A model generated the notes under the pieces. It made no database searches. It saw only the letters and a list, made by a program, of their open reading frames with translations, and was not told the DNA's origin. Both the position numbers and the translations under genes were made by a program. A DNA stretch of 64,000 bases, from assembly GCA_037953745.1 (NCBI GenBank), contig JBAKBP010004303.1, positions 1-64,000 of the forward strand, written 5' to 3'. The stretch is from Lithodes maja. Taxonomy: Eukaryota > Arthropoda > Malacostraca > Decapoda > Lithodidae. Positions 54,644 to 64,000 of this stretch are shown here, piece after piece. Each line of letters opens with the position of its first letter. Within the stretch, counting starts at the first letter, position 1.

Positions 54644-54867
54644 CTTTATCCTCCCCTCAGTTACTAACCCATATGTCCCCTACTAACTTCCTAGTCCTGC
54701 CACGTTAGTGGCAGGGCAGTAGTTCCCTTTCCAATGTTCCCTTACCCACTCTAAACCACTGTTTGGACACTTGATCCTCAGTGTTTTGGAGGACAAGCAG
54801 CCTTGAAGGGTCACTAGATCTGTTGTTGCTTGATTTCCTTTGTACTCCTTTGTACTCCTTTGTACTC
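54644..54867 (+). other. LINE-2 copy B 3' UTR and repeat tail
   Basis: As copy A but with three CCTTTGTACT units; the tail passes directly into the minisatellite (CTTTGATTCACTGG). Confidence 0.8.
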
Positions 54868-55096
54868 TTTGATTCACTGGTGGGTACAACTTTTACACAC
54901 AAGACTCTCACTCACTCTTGCTTGATCCTCGCCTCTCACTCACTCACTCTCACATCTCTCTCTCTCTTTCTCTTTGATTCACTGGTGGATACAACTTTTA
55001 CACACAAGACTCTCACTCACTCTTGCTTGATCACCGCCTCTCACTCACTCACTCTCACATCTCTCTCTCTCTCTCACTCACTCACTCACTCTCACA

Positions 55097-55157
<61 letters not shown>

Positions 55158-55604
55158 CTCTCTCTCTCTCTCACTCACTCACTCACTCACTCACTCTCAC
55201 ATCTCTCTCTCTCTCTCTCTCTTTCTCTTTGATTCACTGGTGGATACAACTTTTACACACAAGACTCTCACTCAGTCTTACTTGATCCCCGCCTCTCTTG
55301 TTTTCACTCGCTCACTCTCTCACTCACTCTCACATCTCTCTCTCTCTCTCTCTCTCTTTCTCTTTGATTCACTGGTGGATACAACTTTTACACACAAGAC
55401 TCTCACTCAGTCTTACTTGATCCCCGCCTCTCTTGTTTTCACTCGCTCACTCTCTCACTCACTCTCACATCTCTCTCTCTCTCTCTCTCTCTTTCTCTTT
55501 GATTCACTGGTGGATACAACTTTTACACACAAGACTCTCACTCAGTCTTACTTGATCCCCGCCTCTCTTGTTTTCACTCGCTCACTCTCTCACTCACTCT
55601 CACA

Positions 55605-55636
<32 letters not shown>

Positions 55637-55741
55637 TGATTCACTGGTGGATACAACTTTTACACACAAGACTCTCACTCAGTCTTACTTGATCCCCGCC
55701 TCTCTTGTTTTCACTCGCTCACTCTCTCACTCACTCTCACA

Positions 55742-55773
<32 letters not shown>

Positions 55774-56017
55774 TTGATTCACTGGTGGATACAACTTTTA
55801 CACACAAGACTCTCACTCAGTCTTACTTGATCCCCGCCTCTCTTGTTTTCACTCGCTCACTCTCTCACTCACTCTCACATCTCTCTCTCTCTCTCTCTCT
55901 TTCTCTTTGATTCACTGGTGGATACAACTTTTACACACAAGACTCTCACTCAGTCTTACTTGATCCCCGCCTCTCTTGTTTTCACTCGCTCACTCTCTCA
56001 CTCACTCTCACCTCTCA

Positions 56018-56059
<42 letters not shown>

Positions 56060-56250
56060 TGATTCACTGGTGGATACAACTTTTACACACAAGACTCTCA
56101 CTCAGTCTTACTTGATCCCCGCCTCTCTTGTTTTCACTCGCTCACTCTCTCACTCACTCTCACATCTCTCTCTCTCTCTCTCTTTGATTCACTGGTGGAT
56201 ACAACTTTTACACACAAGACTCTCACTCAGTCTTACTTGATCCCCGCCTC
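54868..56250 (+). repeat. CT-rich minisatellite array with (TA)n
   Basis: About ten units of ~135 bp beginning GATTCACTGGTGG (54871, 54976, 55231, 55366, 55501, 55638, 55776, 55909, 56061, 56186). Each has a (CT)n tract of variable length. A (TA)n run lies at about 55109-55154. Open frames through the array reflect the repeat, not coding. Confidence 0.93.
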
Positions 56251-56251
56251 C

Positions 56252-57244
56252 ATGTTTGCTACTATCGATCTTCAAGACTGCCGGCTCTGCCAGCAACGAG
56301 AGAATTTTACAGTGAAATTAGACGAAGCCTACAACAAGATCAACGTCCTCACCATGAAGCTGGAATCACTCCAAGAGTTTGTAACACTCAACGTTGGAGT
56401 ACCACAAACTTCAATTGTCACCGCAACTCCAGCAGCCACCAACGCCCCAACGTCAACTGCCAACAATTCAACGCCTACAGTAGCCACTTCAGCTGATGTA
56501 TCCGATACTCAAGATACAAATAGTGACTCTCTTCCCCCTCAAGACAACTTCCGTGTCGTGAGGAACAACGTTTGCCCCAAGACCAGGAAACACATACCGA
56601 TTACCGAGTGTCAAAACCGTTTCCAGATACTCGCAGACTCAGATGACGAAGAGGAAATAGAAGAAGTCCGGCTCGTGGGAGACTCGATGATACGTGGTCA
56701 GCTCACAGAGTTTTGCGCCAGGGCACCTAAGACCAGGAAGCGTTTTTGTATCCCTGGTGGTGGTGTGGATGACGTAGTTGCAGCAGTTGACGAAGTATCA
56801 AAGCTGGCCCCTGCTAATACAATGTACGTCATCCACGTTGGATCCAACGATGTGCAGCGAACCCGGTCGGAAGATTTGCTTTTAAAGTACCAGCAGCTGA
56901 TCAAGTCGTTTAAGGAGAAGTCATCAAGGATCATCGTCTCAGGAATCGTCCCCCGGCTCGGTGTAGAGAGCCGATTTTACAACATAGCCACCAGCACAAA
57001 TCGTTGTCTAGCAAACCTCTGTAGGAAGGAGAACGTGGGATTCGTCGACACCTGGGACAATTTCTACTACGATGACCATTTGTTTTCGGACGATGGAGTT
57101 CATCTGAACCAGGTGGGAGCAGCACGTTTTGGGCGTCTTCTCAACGATGCGGTGAAGGATTTTCGGAGAAGAAATCGACTCAGCACAGGACAACCAGGAA
57201 GGAGGACCGAAGACAGCGAGGACGGCAACCTACAAAGGAATTAA
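56252..57244 (+). CDS. LINE-2 ORF1 copy C, N-terminally shortened, esterase domain intact
   Basis: ATG 56252 corresponds to Met16 of copy B, so 330 residues remain and the first CxxC pair is lost. The frame also runs back into the minisatellite but has no ATG there. The esterase triad (GDS, GSND, DGVH) is present. One residue change was noticed relative to copy B (ATVDE to AAVDE). Without the promoter region it may be silent. Confidence 0.8.
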   Translation: MFATIDLQDCRLCQQRENFTVKLDEAYNKINVLTMKLESLQEFVTLNVGVPQTSIVTATPAATNAPTSTANNSTPTVATSADVSDTQDTNSDSLPPQDNFRVVRNNVCPKTRKHIPITECQNRFQILADSDDEEEIEEVRLVGDSMIRGQLTEFCARAPKTRKRFCIPGGGVDDVVAAVDEVSKLAPANTMYVIHVGSNDVQRTRSEDLLLKYQQLIKSFKEKSSRIIVSGIVPRLGVESRFYNIATSTNRCLANLCRKENVGFVDTWDNFYYDDHLFSDDGVHLNQVGAARFGRLLNDAVKDFRRRNRLSTGQPGRRTEDSEDGNLQRN

Positions 57245-57342
57245 ATACTAATCCGTCAAGAACCGCGAATTTGGATAAATCTCCACCAACACGACCCAAA
57301 TTCAAAACCGTCAGGGATAACGACCGAGGACCGAGGACAGCC

Positions 57343-60222
57343 ATGAATGTAAATGTAGATCCGACCAGAACCAAAAATTCGATGAAAGAACGTAATGCGA
57401 GTTCTAAAACCGCAACTTTAAAGGTTTTCTATGCAAACGCTCGTAGCATACGCAATAAATTTTCAGATTTAGAGGAACTAGTGTTTACAGAAAATTATGA
57501 TGTGATTGGCATAACAGAATCTTGGCTCAATACAGAAGATAGAGACTTTTTAGCAGAGTATTCACTTCCCGGTTATGTAATGTTTGAGAACAGCCGAATA
57601 AATAAAAATGGAGGTGGCGTTTTATTTTATATCAAAGAAAGTCTTAACCCGACCCTCGTGTCAAAACCTCAAATTGTGAACGTCGACACATCTTTTGTGC
57701 TAATAAAGAATAATAAAGGTACAAAAATAATACTTGCGTTAATATACAGACCTCCAGCTCAATCAGTGCAAACTGACCGAGAAATTTACGAACAAATTGC
57801 AGATGTAAGTAACTCACAAGATACCGTAATTTTTGGCGACTTTAATTTACCTGTGACCAAGTGGGGCGATACTCTTACTTCACACTCCGGACATGACTTG
57901 TATACGAACTTGCAAGAGAGTTCGCTTTATCAATTTGTTCGAACGCCGACCCGTGGTAATAACGTTCTTGACATTGTACTTGCAACAAAAGAAGAATTGA
58001 TAGAGAATTTGAATGTTGGTGATGAATTCAGTAACAGCGACCATCGTACGATAACTTTCACTTTAAAGTTTACTAGTAACGAACCAAATAGTAGCATCGA
58101 AAAAGTCCCTAATTTCAAGAAAGCAAACTTCCATAAACTTAGAGCTATGTTTAAAGAAACTGACTGGAGCTTTTTAATTAACAATAACGACATAAATACA
58201 TCTTGGAAGTTATTCGAAACCACTTACCTAAAAGCAGTGCAAGACTGCATACCATCGAAAATACGGCGTCCAGGCCATAATAATAAGCCCAAATGGTGGA
58301 ATAAAGATATTTCAAACTGCCTGCTTGCTAAAAAATTTGCTAATGATAGATTAAAATCCTCACAAAATGACGAAGAACGGGTGAAATTTGTAGAGCTACG
58401 ACGCAAAGCCAAAAAGTTAATTAAGCAAAGTAAAAAGACCTTAGAGTTACATATTGCGAATCAAAGTAAAACAAACCCGAAAGAATTCTATAGTTATATC
58501 AGAAAGAAAAAAGTAGTTACTTCAACTGTTGGACCGTTAGTCGATGAAAAAGGAGAATACACCAAAGACGAAGTACAAATGAGTAATGCCCTCAATACCT
58601 TCTTTGCATCAGTTTTTACAACCGAAGACCTCAGTGATATCCCTACACCATCGCCGATTCAGATTGATAATTCAGATGTTCTAAGCAATATCACCGTTAC
58701 AGAGAGAGAAGTATTGAATTGTTTAGATAAACTCAAAGTAAATAAAACGCCAGGACCTGATACAATCTCGCCTAGAGTTCTAAAGGAAGCTAAGAATGAG
58801 CTCTCCAAACCACTGACATTACTATTCAATAAATCCTTGCAGTCTGGAACTATGCCTGATCAGTGGAAGCTAGCCAACGTAACACCGATATTCAAAAAAG
58901 GCAGCAAATCCCTACCCAGTAACTATCGTCCAATTAGCTTAACCTCAGTTGTATGTAAAATGCTAGAAACGGTCATACGAGACAGACTCGTAAATCACTT
59001 AGAGGAAAATAACATACTTAAAGATACTCAACACGGCTTTCGTAAAAAACGTTCCTGTTTAACAAACCTCTTAGACTTCTTCCACGATATCCTCAACCTC
59101 TACGATGAGAGTAAAGCTGTAGATATTATATACCTTGATTTTCAAAAGGCCTTTGACAAAGTTCCCCACAAACGTTTACTGCTAAAACTAAAAGCGCATG
59201 GAATACAAGACGGTGTGTTGAAATGGATAGAAAATTGGCTCAACAACAGAAAGCAAAGAGTAGTCATAAACGGTAAGGCATCTAAATGGACCAATGTAAG
59301 TAGCGGGGTACCCCAGGGATCGGTACTAGGACCAATTCTCTTTCTAATTTACATCAACGACATAGATGAGGGTCTCACCTGCACAATCTCAAAATTTGCT
59401 GACGATACAAAAATTGCAAATAGCGTACTCTCAAAAGAACAAGTTGACGATATGCAACACAATCTAGATAAATTGTCATGTTGGGCCCAAATTTGGCAAA
59501 TGAGTTTCAATGCGGATAAATGTAAAGTACTACATGTCGGATACCTAAATGAGAAAGCAAACTATTCGATGAATGGCACTCAGCTTAAGAATGTAAACAG
59601 AGAAACTGATCTGGGAGTAACAATATCGAGTAACCTAAAACCGAGTCAACAATGTTCAGAAGTTGTTAAGAAGGCAAACAAAATAATTGGCTTTATAGGC
59701 AGGTCATTTGAGCATAAATCCAAAGAAGTTATCCTAACCCTTTACAATTCCTTAGTCCGCCCTCTTCTGGAATACTGCGTTCAATCCTGGTGCCCTTATT
59801 ACCAAAAAGATATAAACAAGCTAGAACGAGTTCAACGTAGAGTTACCAAAATGATACCTAGCCTAAAGAACAAACCATACGAAGAGCGTCTTAGAGAATT
59901 AAATCTATTTCCTTTAACCCAGCGCAGATTAAGAGGCGACTTAATTCAAGTGTTCAAAATCATCAAAGGCATCGACAATATGAACTGTAGTAAGTACTTC
60001 ACTATCGACCAATCTAATTACACACGGGGAAACGGTTGCAAAATTATTGGTAAATCTTTTAACTCGCACGAATCTAAGAATTTCTTCTTCAATCGAGTTG
60101 TCAACTTGTGGAATGGGCTTCCCCGAAACGTTATAGACTGCAGCACCGTTGATTCATTTAAATTCCGCCTAGACAAATATCTCGCATCAAACCCGCGACT
60201 GACTGCGTTTGTAAATGAATAA
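57343..60222 (+). CDS. LINE-2 ORF2, endonuclease and reverse transcriptase (copy C, intact)
   Basis: 959 residues from ATG 57343, the same length and start as copy A. All endonuclease and RT motifs are present as in copy A. Copies B and C share GTA (Val) where copy A has ATA (Ile) in 'SLPGYVMFE', and share CCC where A has CTC codon context near 'KSLPSNY', so B and C are the closer pair. Confidence 0.94.
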   Translation: MNVNVDPTRTKNSMKERNASSKTATLKVFYANARSIRNKFSDLEELVFTENYDVIGITESWLNTEDRDFLAEYSLPGYVMFENSRINKNGGGVLFYIKESLNPTLVSKPQIVNVDTSFVLIKNNKGTKIILALIYRPPAQSVQTDREIYEQIADVSNSQDTVIFGDFNLPVTKWGDTLTSHSGHDLYTNLQESSLYQFVRTPTRGNNVLDIVLATKEELIENLNVGDEFSNSDHRTITFTLKFTSNEPNSSIEKVPNFKKANFHKLRAMFKETDWSFLINNNDINTSWKLFETTYLKAVQDCIPSKIRRPGHNNKPKWWNKDISNCLLAKKFANDRLKSSQNDEERVKFVELRRKAKKLIKQSKKTLELHIANQSKTNPKEFYSYIRKKKVVTSTVGPLVDEKGEYTKDEVQMSNALNTFFASVFTTEDLSDIPTPSPIQIDNSDVLSNITVTEREVLNCLDKLKVNKTPGPDTISPRVLKEAKNELSKPLTLLFNKSLQSGTMPDQWKLANVTPIFKKGSKSLPSNYRPISLTSVVCKMLETVIRDRLVNHLEENNILKDTQHGFRKKRSCLTNLLDFFHDILNLYDESKAVDIIYLDFQKAFDKVPHKRLLLKLKAHGIQDGVLKWIENWLNNRKQRVVINGKASKWTNVSSGVPQGSVLGPILFLIYINDIDEGLTCTISKFADDTKIANSVLSKEQVDDMQHNLDKLSCWAQIWQMSFNADKCKVLHVGYLNEKANYSMNGTQLKNVNRETDLGVTISSNLKPSQQCSEVVKKANKIIGFIGRSFEHKSKEVILTLYNSLVRPLLEYCVQSWCPYYQKDINKLERVQRRVTKMIPSLKNKPYEERLRELNLFPLTQRRLRGDLIQVFKIIKGIDNMNCSKYFTIDQSNYTRGNGCKIIGKSFNSHESKNFFFNRVVNLWNGLPRNVIDCSTVDSFKFRLDKYLASNPRLTAFVNE

Positions 60223-60411
60223 CTTTATCCTCCCCTCAGTTACTAACCCATATGTCCCCTACTAACTTCCTAGTCCTGCCACGTTAGTGGCAGGGCAGTA
60301 GTTCCCTTTCCAATGTTCCCTTACCCACTCTAAACCACTGTTTGGACACTTGATCCTCAGTGTTTTGGAGGACAAGCAGCCTTGAAGGGTCACTAGATCT
60401 GTTGTTGCTTG
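60223..60411 (+). other. LINE-2 copy C 3' UTR, tail missing
   Basis: Same hairpin-bearing 3' UTR as copies A and B, ending before the CCTTTGTACT repeats. Confidence 0.75.
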
Positions 60412-60424
60412 GAACGAAGGAGAT

Positions 60425-60600
60425 AAAAGGCAATGTTGCCTGTAACAAGTGTCTCCCCCATAGTTGAAAGAGTGACAGAGAGCCAAAAATTCAAGGTACG
60501 TTAGAGTCAAAATGTCTGGACACACGGCGCTTGAACCAGTTTCATAGTATGTACAGTCGTGGACAGAAATTCCTGTGAGTTTTGAAAGAACAATTATCAA
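60425..60600 (-). pseudogene. Diverged LINE 3' end, minus strand
   Basis: GTGTCTCCCCC..AGAGTGAC and following bases resemble 1916-2010, the non-coding end and C-terminal codons of the LINE family at 22640-23500. Too short and diverged to assign motifs. Confidence 0.45.
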
Positions 60601-60789
60601 GCTATAGGTTGCAGTAGGAGATGTTCTTAGGTAGTTATAAGATATACAACATAAAGGGGATATAGGTTGTAGTGGGTTGTAGTTTTAGTGTAGGTAAGAA
60701 CTAATAAGGATGTAGGGAAGACGGAATCTGCCTCGTGTGGGCCAACACGCCTTTATGCAGATTTCCATTTTCATTTTGTGCTTATGTTC
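60601..60789. other. Unassigned spacer
   Basis: AT-rich DNA, no feature recognised. Confidence 0.3.
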
Positions 60790-60793
60790 TTAA

Positions 60794-60911
60794 CCCTTTC
60801 AAGATCCATAGTTTTTCCCATTTCCATGCCCACAGATCCTTCCTAAGCTGTATAAACTCATTTACTGATAGCCAGAATAAACTGTCAACATGAGTCATGA
60901 TCCTCAAAGGG
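60794..60911 (+). mobile_element. 118-bp TTAA MITE
   Basis: TTAA at 60790-60793 and 60912-60915; inverted ends CCCTTTCAAGATC and GATCCTCAAAGGG (11 of 13 pairing). piggyBac-type MITE, different family from that at 3590. Confidence 0.75.
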
Positions 60912-60915
60912 TTAA

Positions 60916-61138
60916 ACAGGGAAGGTCAGGTGAAGGTATTGAGGGATAAGCCTTTACAACGGCACCTCGTATCTACATTCTACTTCTCCTATTATTCTGA
61001 AGAGTGTAGAGAGGAGAGAGGAAGCTGTTGGAGTGGCTTTGTTATGGGTGTTATTAGTCTGTATACGTCGTCGAGGTGTCCCCCGACTGGGTGCAAGCAT
61101 GTGAAACACGCTAGGACGTACTACAACACCCACTAAAT
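60916..61138. other. Unassigned spacer
   Basis: A 79-codon frame at 60897-61136 crosses the MITE edge and has no recognisable motif. Nothing else seen. Confidence 0.3.
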
Positions 61139-61216
61139 GTCCGCCTGGGCTGGGATCGAATCCAGGTCAAGCAGATTCACACGTGAGCGTGTTCACCACT
61201 CGACCGCCGCGGCTCT
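61139..61216 (-). repeat. tRNA-like sequence, minus strand
   Basis: Minus strand: A-box-like GCGGTCGAGTGGTGAACACG and B-box-like GGATTCGATCC with ~33 bp between. An A-rich run follows on the plus strand (61219-61260), so this may be a short SINE. Acceptor pairing (GCC...GGC) is partial. Confidence 0.5.
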
Positions 61217-61357
61217 GGTAAAAAATAAAATAAAAAAAAAAATAAAAAAAAGAGAATAAAAGAAGAAAAATAAGACCAAGGTTATATACTGTATATTTAG
61301 ACTCCCCCTGAACTAAGCCACACGTGACTGGTAAGCGTTACGTTAGACACAGATTAA

Positions 61358-61584
61358 CCCTCTCCGACATATGACGCGATTTTGAGCCTATTGGGGATCC
61401 TTTTAAGCCTTTGTTACCATCAGGGGTATTTAGAAACCTTTAGTTTAGTTACTTCAACCTCTGCAGTTGTCTTTGAGTTAGCTGTGGGCAGAAAACTAAT
61501 TTTGGAGAGGTAATTATAAGAGTGAGAGAACTCTATTTATTATTGCTAATCTGGCAACCTCTGCGTCATATGAGCGTGAAAGGG
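61358..61584 (+). mobile_element. 227-bp TTAA MITE
   Basis: TTAA at 61354-61357 and 61585-61588. Ends CCCTCTCCGACATATGACGC and the inverted GCGTCATATGAGCGTGAAAGGG pair over about 20 bp with small differences. piggyBac-type; third TTAA family in the window. Confidence 0.8.
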
Positions 61585-61627
61585 TTAAGGGGAGGTTTTT
61601 AGTTTGATCTCTAGATATCCTTCAAGC

Positions 61628-61655
61628 TTAACCCGGGAACTGCGGGTAAGGGTGT
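61628..61655 (+). repeat. Relic of TTAA MITE left end
   Basis: TTAACCCGGGAACTGCGGG as at 3586-3604; the rest of the MITE is missing and simple repeats follow. Confidence 0.6.
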
Positions 61656-61675
61656 AAGGGTAAAGATTATATCTC

Positions 61676-61860
61676 ACACACACACACACACACACTACTG
61701 AAGGTCCCACATTGTAGTAATATTATTATCCTTGAAGTGAGGCCAACACCACTCACTTTCACTTTCACTCACTCACTCACTCACTCACTCACTCACTCTC
61801 TCACACAACACCACCCCTAAAGTGTCCTTGTTATCCTTACTATCCTTGGGCCTAAACCTC

Positions 61861-61908
<48 letters not shown>

Positions 61909-62042
61909 GACACTTAAACACACGCATAATACACACACACACACACACACAAACAGTGACACTTAAACACACGCATAATACAAAAAAACAAAAAACAAAC
62001 AAACACACACATACATACAGTCACACTTAAACACACACACAC
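61676..62042. repeat. Microsatellite cluster
   Basis: (CA)n at 61676-61696, 61866-61902, 61930-61952 and 62026-62042; (CACT)n at 61767-61800; and a ~60-bp direct repeat containing AAACAGTGACACTTAAACAC (61902 and 61950). No coding function. Confidence 0.9.
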
Positions 62043-62290
62043 AGCCCGTAGCCTAGTAGGTAGAGCTCTCGTCTCACACACGAGGGGTCGGGGGTTCAAT
62101 CCCCAGCCGGGCGGAGACAAATTGGGCTTGTCTCCTTTCATGTGTTAGCCTCAGTTCACCTAGCTGTAAATAGGTACCTGGAATAAGTGGACGACGTTGT
62201 GACGTCCCATCTGGGGTTGGCAAAAATGGTACAAGGCGAGATGGGTATCATATGGTTCACCTAAGCTGATGGCTACCTAAGCCTTCGGGC
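62043..62290 (+). repeat. tRNA-derived SINE, plus strand
   Basis: A-box-like TAGCCTAGTAGGTAGAGCTC and B-box-like GGGGTTCAATCCCC begin the unit; a CACACAC loop with a CTCGT/ACGAG stem mimics an anticodon arm. The acceptor stem pairs badly, so not a tRNA gene. The body contains TCAGTTCACCTAGCTGTAAA and GGTACCTGG, followed by a region with GATGGGTATCATATG and ends near CCTTCGGGCGAG. Confidence 0.75.
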
Positions 62291-62785
62291 GAGACGGTAC
62301 CGTCTATAGTGAGAATGGTACCATACAGATCCACCCTAAGCCTTCGTTTCCGATGTCGCCAATTGGCTAAAAATACAGACTACACACACATCCACAGCCA
62401 TTCCAACGATACATATGTGACGCATGTCGAGTATGAGCATGCTGTACAGAACGCCCAGTCAGGCCCCACTCTCGCTAGGATCGTCAGGGCAGGAACTTTG
62501 GCTGTAGTCTGTGTAGAGTTTCCTAACTCAGTTTATGTGAACCGTTGTACTATAAGTATTATCATTATGTATTTTGTTTTCTTCTAAGTCAACGAGTTCT
62601 ATTTTATATCATTAGATATAAGTATTGTGTGTGGGACTTATATACAATGATGAGAGAGAGAGTTACGTAACGGGGATCAGTGAGTACGCCACGCGGGCCG
62701 GTAGGCCTAATTCCCTCCTCCTTCCTCCCTTCCTCCCTTTCAGCGCGTGGGAAGTTCTTTGTCGATCCCAGATTGAGAGAGTATA
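62291..62785. other. Unassigned DNA
   Basis: A 92-codon ATG frame (62309-62587) without recognisable motifs. No repeat in common with the rest of the window. Confidence 0.3.
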
Positions 62786-62855
62786 TGACGTCATGATTGC
62801 CAGTGGGCGGTCCTTAGTGTTGGCGATATGCTCGCTACAGGGCCGAGTATAAAAG
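62786..62855 (+). promoter_or_regulatory. Promoter-like stretch: CRE and TATA box
   Basis: TGACGTCA (62786-62793), a perfect CRE palindrome, lies 55 bp before TATAAAAG (62848-62855). A transcript would start about 30 bp later, near 62880. No ORF follows within ~1.1 kb, so a long 5' UTR, an LTR leader or a chance match are all possible. Confidence 0.45.
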
Positions 62856-64000
62856 GAGAGGTCCTCGCCACAATTCTTTAGAACTCATCAGGCAAAGCGA
62901 CCTCTCATATCCCTTGCAACTATCGATATTCTTCCGACTGATGTGAACTTTCTCTACTCTCTGAACAGCCTATTTTCTTCTCTTCTCGTCCCTTTTTAAC
63001 CAATGACCCCTTTGGTGCAGATTTAGTCAGCCAAAGTATTATCGCTTGAGTTCTCACGAGATAAGTGCCTGTTAGATAGCCTATTTTTGGAAGGGTTAAC
63101 TAGAATAGGATTGATTGATGTTTGTTGCACTCGTATATGTATTTCCCTGTGTACTATTATTCATGTTCCTGTTTTCTGCTGGTTTAGGTAATGCTAGACT
63201 GGGATAGGGTTTCTGAGTTGTGATTTCCTATGAGTACTAGGTTGCGGTTGAACCAGTACAATTGCAACGGAGACGTGGAACGCCTAGGTGGTCTTTCTGA
63301 CTGTGTACCGTGGGAGTTTAGCACTGTGTTGCGAGTGAGGGCTTTTGCCTGTGCCACCCAACACTGTGCTATCTCATTTGCTTGACTTTGAGAGGATCGC
63401 CAGGAGAGAACCAGATACTAGTGATCTGGATCTCTCAAGAGAGCATCCCGTCAATTACCGTAATTTGGCCGCACAGTCTTAAGGACCTCGCTAGGCTACG
63501 AGCCGCTTGCTCAGCCATTGTCTCTTAACCTTAGATATCCCAGCTAGACTTTGCTCGACCAGCAGATACAGCATAGTATTGAAGCTTCTTCTTATGTATA
63601 TTATTGTTTAAGCACTATTGATTTCATGTGTGGCACGCTTAGCTACTTCAGAGATTAGTGGCCCACGAGCACAATCTTAGTAGGCTATTGCCAGTGCATT
63701 GTCGGAGTACTTCTTCTTAATGTTTGCCATATCCTATTGCTTATTCTTATAATTCTTCTTATGTCAATTTAAAGCCTTTAATTACCAGTGAGTTATTCAT
63801 TAAATTGCTGTTCAAAATCCGATACTTACTTCTTATGAGTATTCGAGAAGCATCTAACTTATCAGAAGATTCCTTGCTTGATGCTCGAGGACTATTGTTT
63901 AACGTAACGTAATAGTGCCGATCCGAAGTAGAGGGTGGAGGACTTCTTAAGTTCTTAGTTCAAGGGTGGATTACTTCGGCTTCGGCCAACACTATTCTTT
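62856..64000. other. Unassigned DNA downstream of promoter-like stretch
   Basis: No frame above ~60 codons with recognisable motifs. Near the right edge an inverted pair (CCGAAGTA at ~63921 and TACTTCGG at ~63973) is seen. Could be LTR/leader of an element that continues beyond the window. Confidence 0.3.

Larger units (their letters stand above)
45538..54867 (+). mobile_element. LINE-2 copy B (CR1-like), near full length, split by LINE-3
   Basis: Contains a 5' UTR with short tandem repeats, ORF1, ORF2 (in two parts because of LINE-3 at 48613-52917), a 3' UTR and a tail with three CCTTTGTACT units. The true 5' boundary is uncertain; the change from minisatellite to unique sequence at 45538 is used here. 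Both flanks are the same minisatellite, so it probably inserted there. Confidence 0.8.
56251..60411 (+). mobile_element. LINE-2 copy C (CR1-like), 5' UTR lost, both ORFs open
   Basis: Joined to the minisatellite within ORF1, at CCATGTTTGC (position 46367 in copy B). ORF1 (from an internal ATG) and ORF2 are open. The 3' end stops at GTTGTTGCTTG without the CCTTTGTACT tail seen in copies A and B, and then a different sequence follows. Confidence 0.85.

Noticed and set aside
54781..56115. Long open frames rich in Ser/Leu/His/Thr through the CT-rich array
   Set aside because: They come from translation of (CT)n and (CACT)n units; all frames stay open for the same reason, and there is no non-repeat content.
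61676..62042. CRISPR-like short repeats
   Set aside because: They are simple (CA)n/(CACT)n microsatellites in a eukaryotic setting, without unique spacers.
62043..62115. Possible tRNA-Val(CAC) gene
   Set aside because: The anticodon-like arm is good, but acceptor and T stems do not pair properly and SINE body sequence follows.

Overview
This is eukaryotic, metazoan DNA with no recognisable intact single-copy host gene. Almost every base that can be assigned belongs to a transposable element or a simple repeat. The mix of CR1-like and RTE-like LINEs, tRNA-derived SINEs, piggyBac, hAT and pogo elements, very long (CT)n/(TA)n/(CACT)n runs and no bacterial gene organisation suggests an invertebrate, most likely an arthropod and perhaps a decapod crustacean. 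The phylum is an inference from repeat content only.

Layout. 1-4.3 kb: a minus-strand LTR fragment, decayed LINE pieces and a TTAA-flanked MITE. 4.3-21.7 kb: a complete gag-only LTR retrotransposon. It has 3,379-bp LTRs, a 5-bp target duplication (CTATT), a tRNA-Leu-type primer site, a gag frame broken by one stop, and a polypurine tract. Its 3' LTR is split by a 7.6-kb LINE (called LINE-1 here), and that LINE is split by a CR1-like LINE (LINE-2 copy A). 21.7-27.3 kb: a decayed LINE, a pogo-like MITE holding a TTAA MITE, two copies of a SINE, and unassigned DNA. 27.3-36.8 kb: a minus-strand relic gene (FEN/XPG-like nuclease motifs plus a Cys-rich CXC-like tail) cut by a complete piggyBac element (28811-33017), by a complete hAT element (33628-36701) and, at its 5' side, by a second LTR element. 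36.8-44.0 kb: that second, internally deleted member of the same LTR family, with its 3.7-kb LTR followed by primer-site sequence. 44.0-45.2 kb: tandem tRNA-derived SINE units. 45.2-60.4 kb: two LINE-2 copies (B and C) separated by a 135-bp CT-rich minisatellite; copy B is split by a third LINE (LINE-3) with a UAAUG stop-start junction. 60.4-64 kb: MITEs, microsatellites, SINEs, a promoter-like stretch and unassigned DNA.

How it fits together. Each insertion can be removed on paper to restore the host frame (LINE-2 in LINE-1, piggyBac and hAT in the relic gene), which gives a clear relative order of events. The two LTRs of the first element, and the LINE-2 copies among themselves, differ at only a few places that I noticed, so much of the activity is recent. 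The most interesting coding feature is LINE-1. Its single polyprotein-like ORF starts with a hydrophobic signal-like segment, then a perfect 2A-type ribosome-skipping motif, then two PHD-like zinc fingers, an APE endonuclease and a reverse transcriptase.
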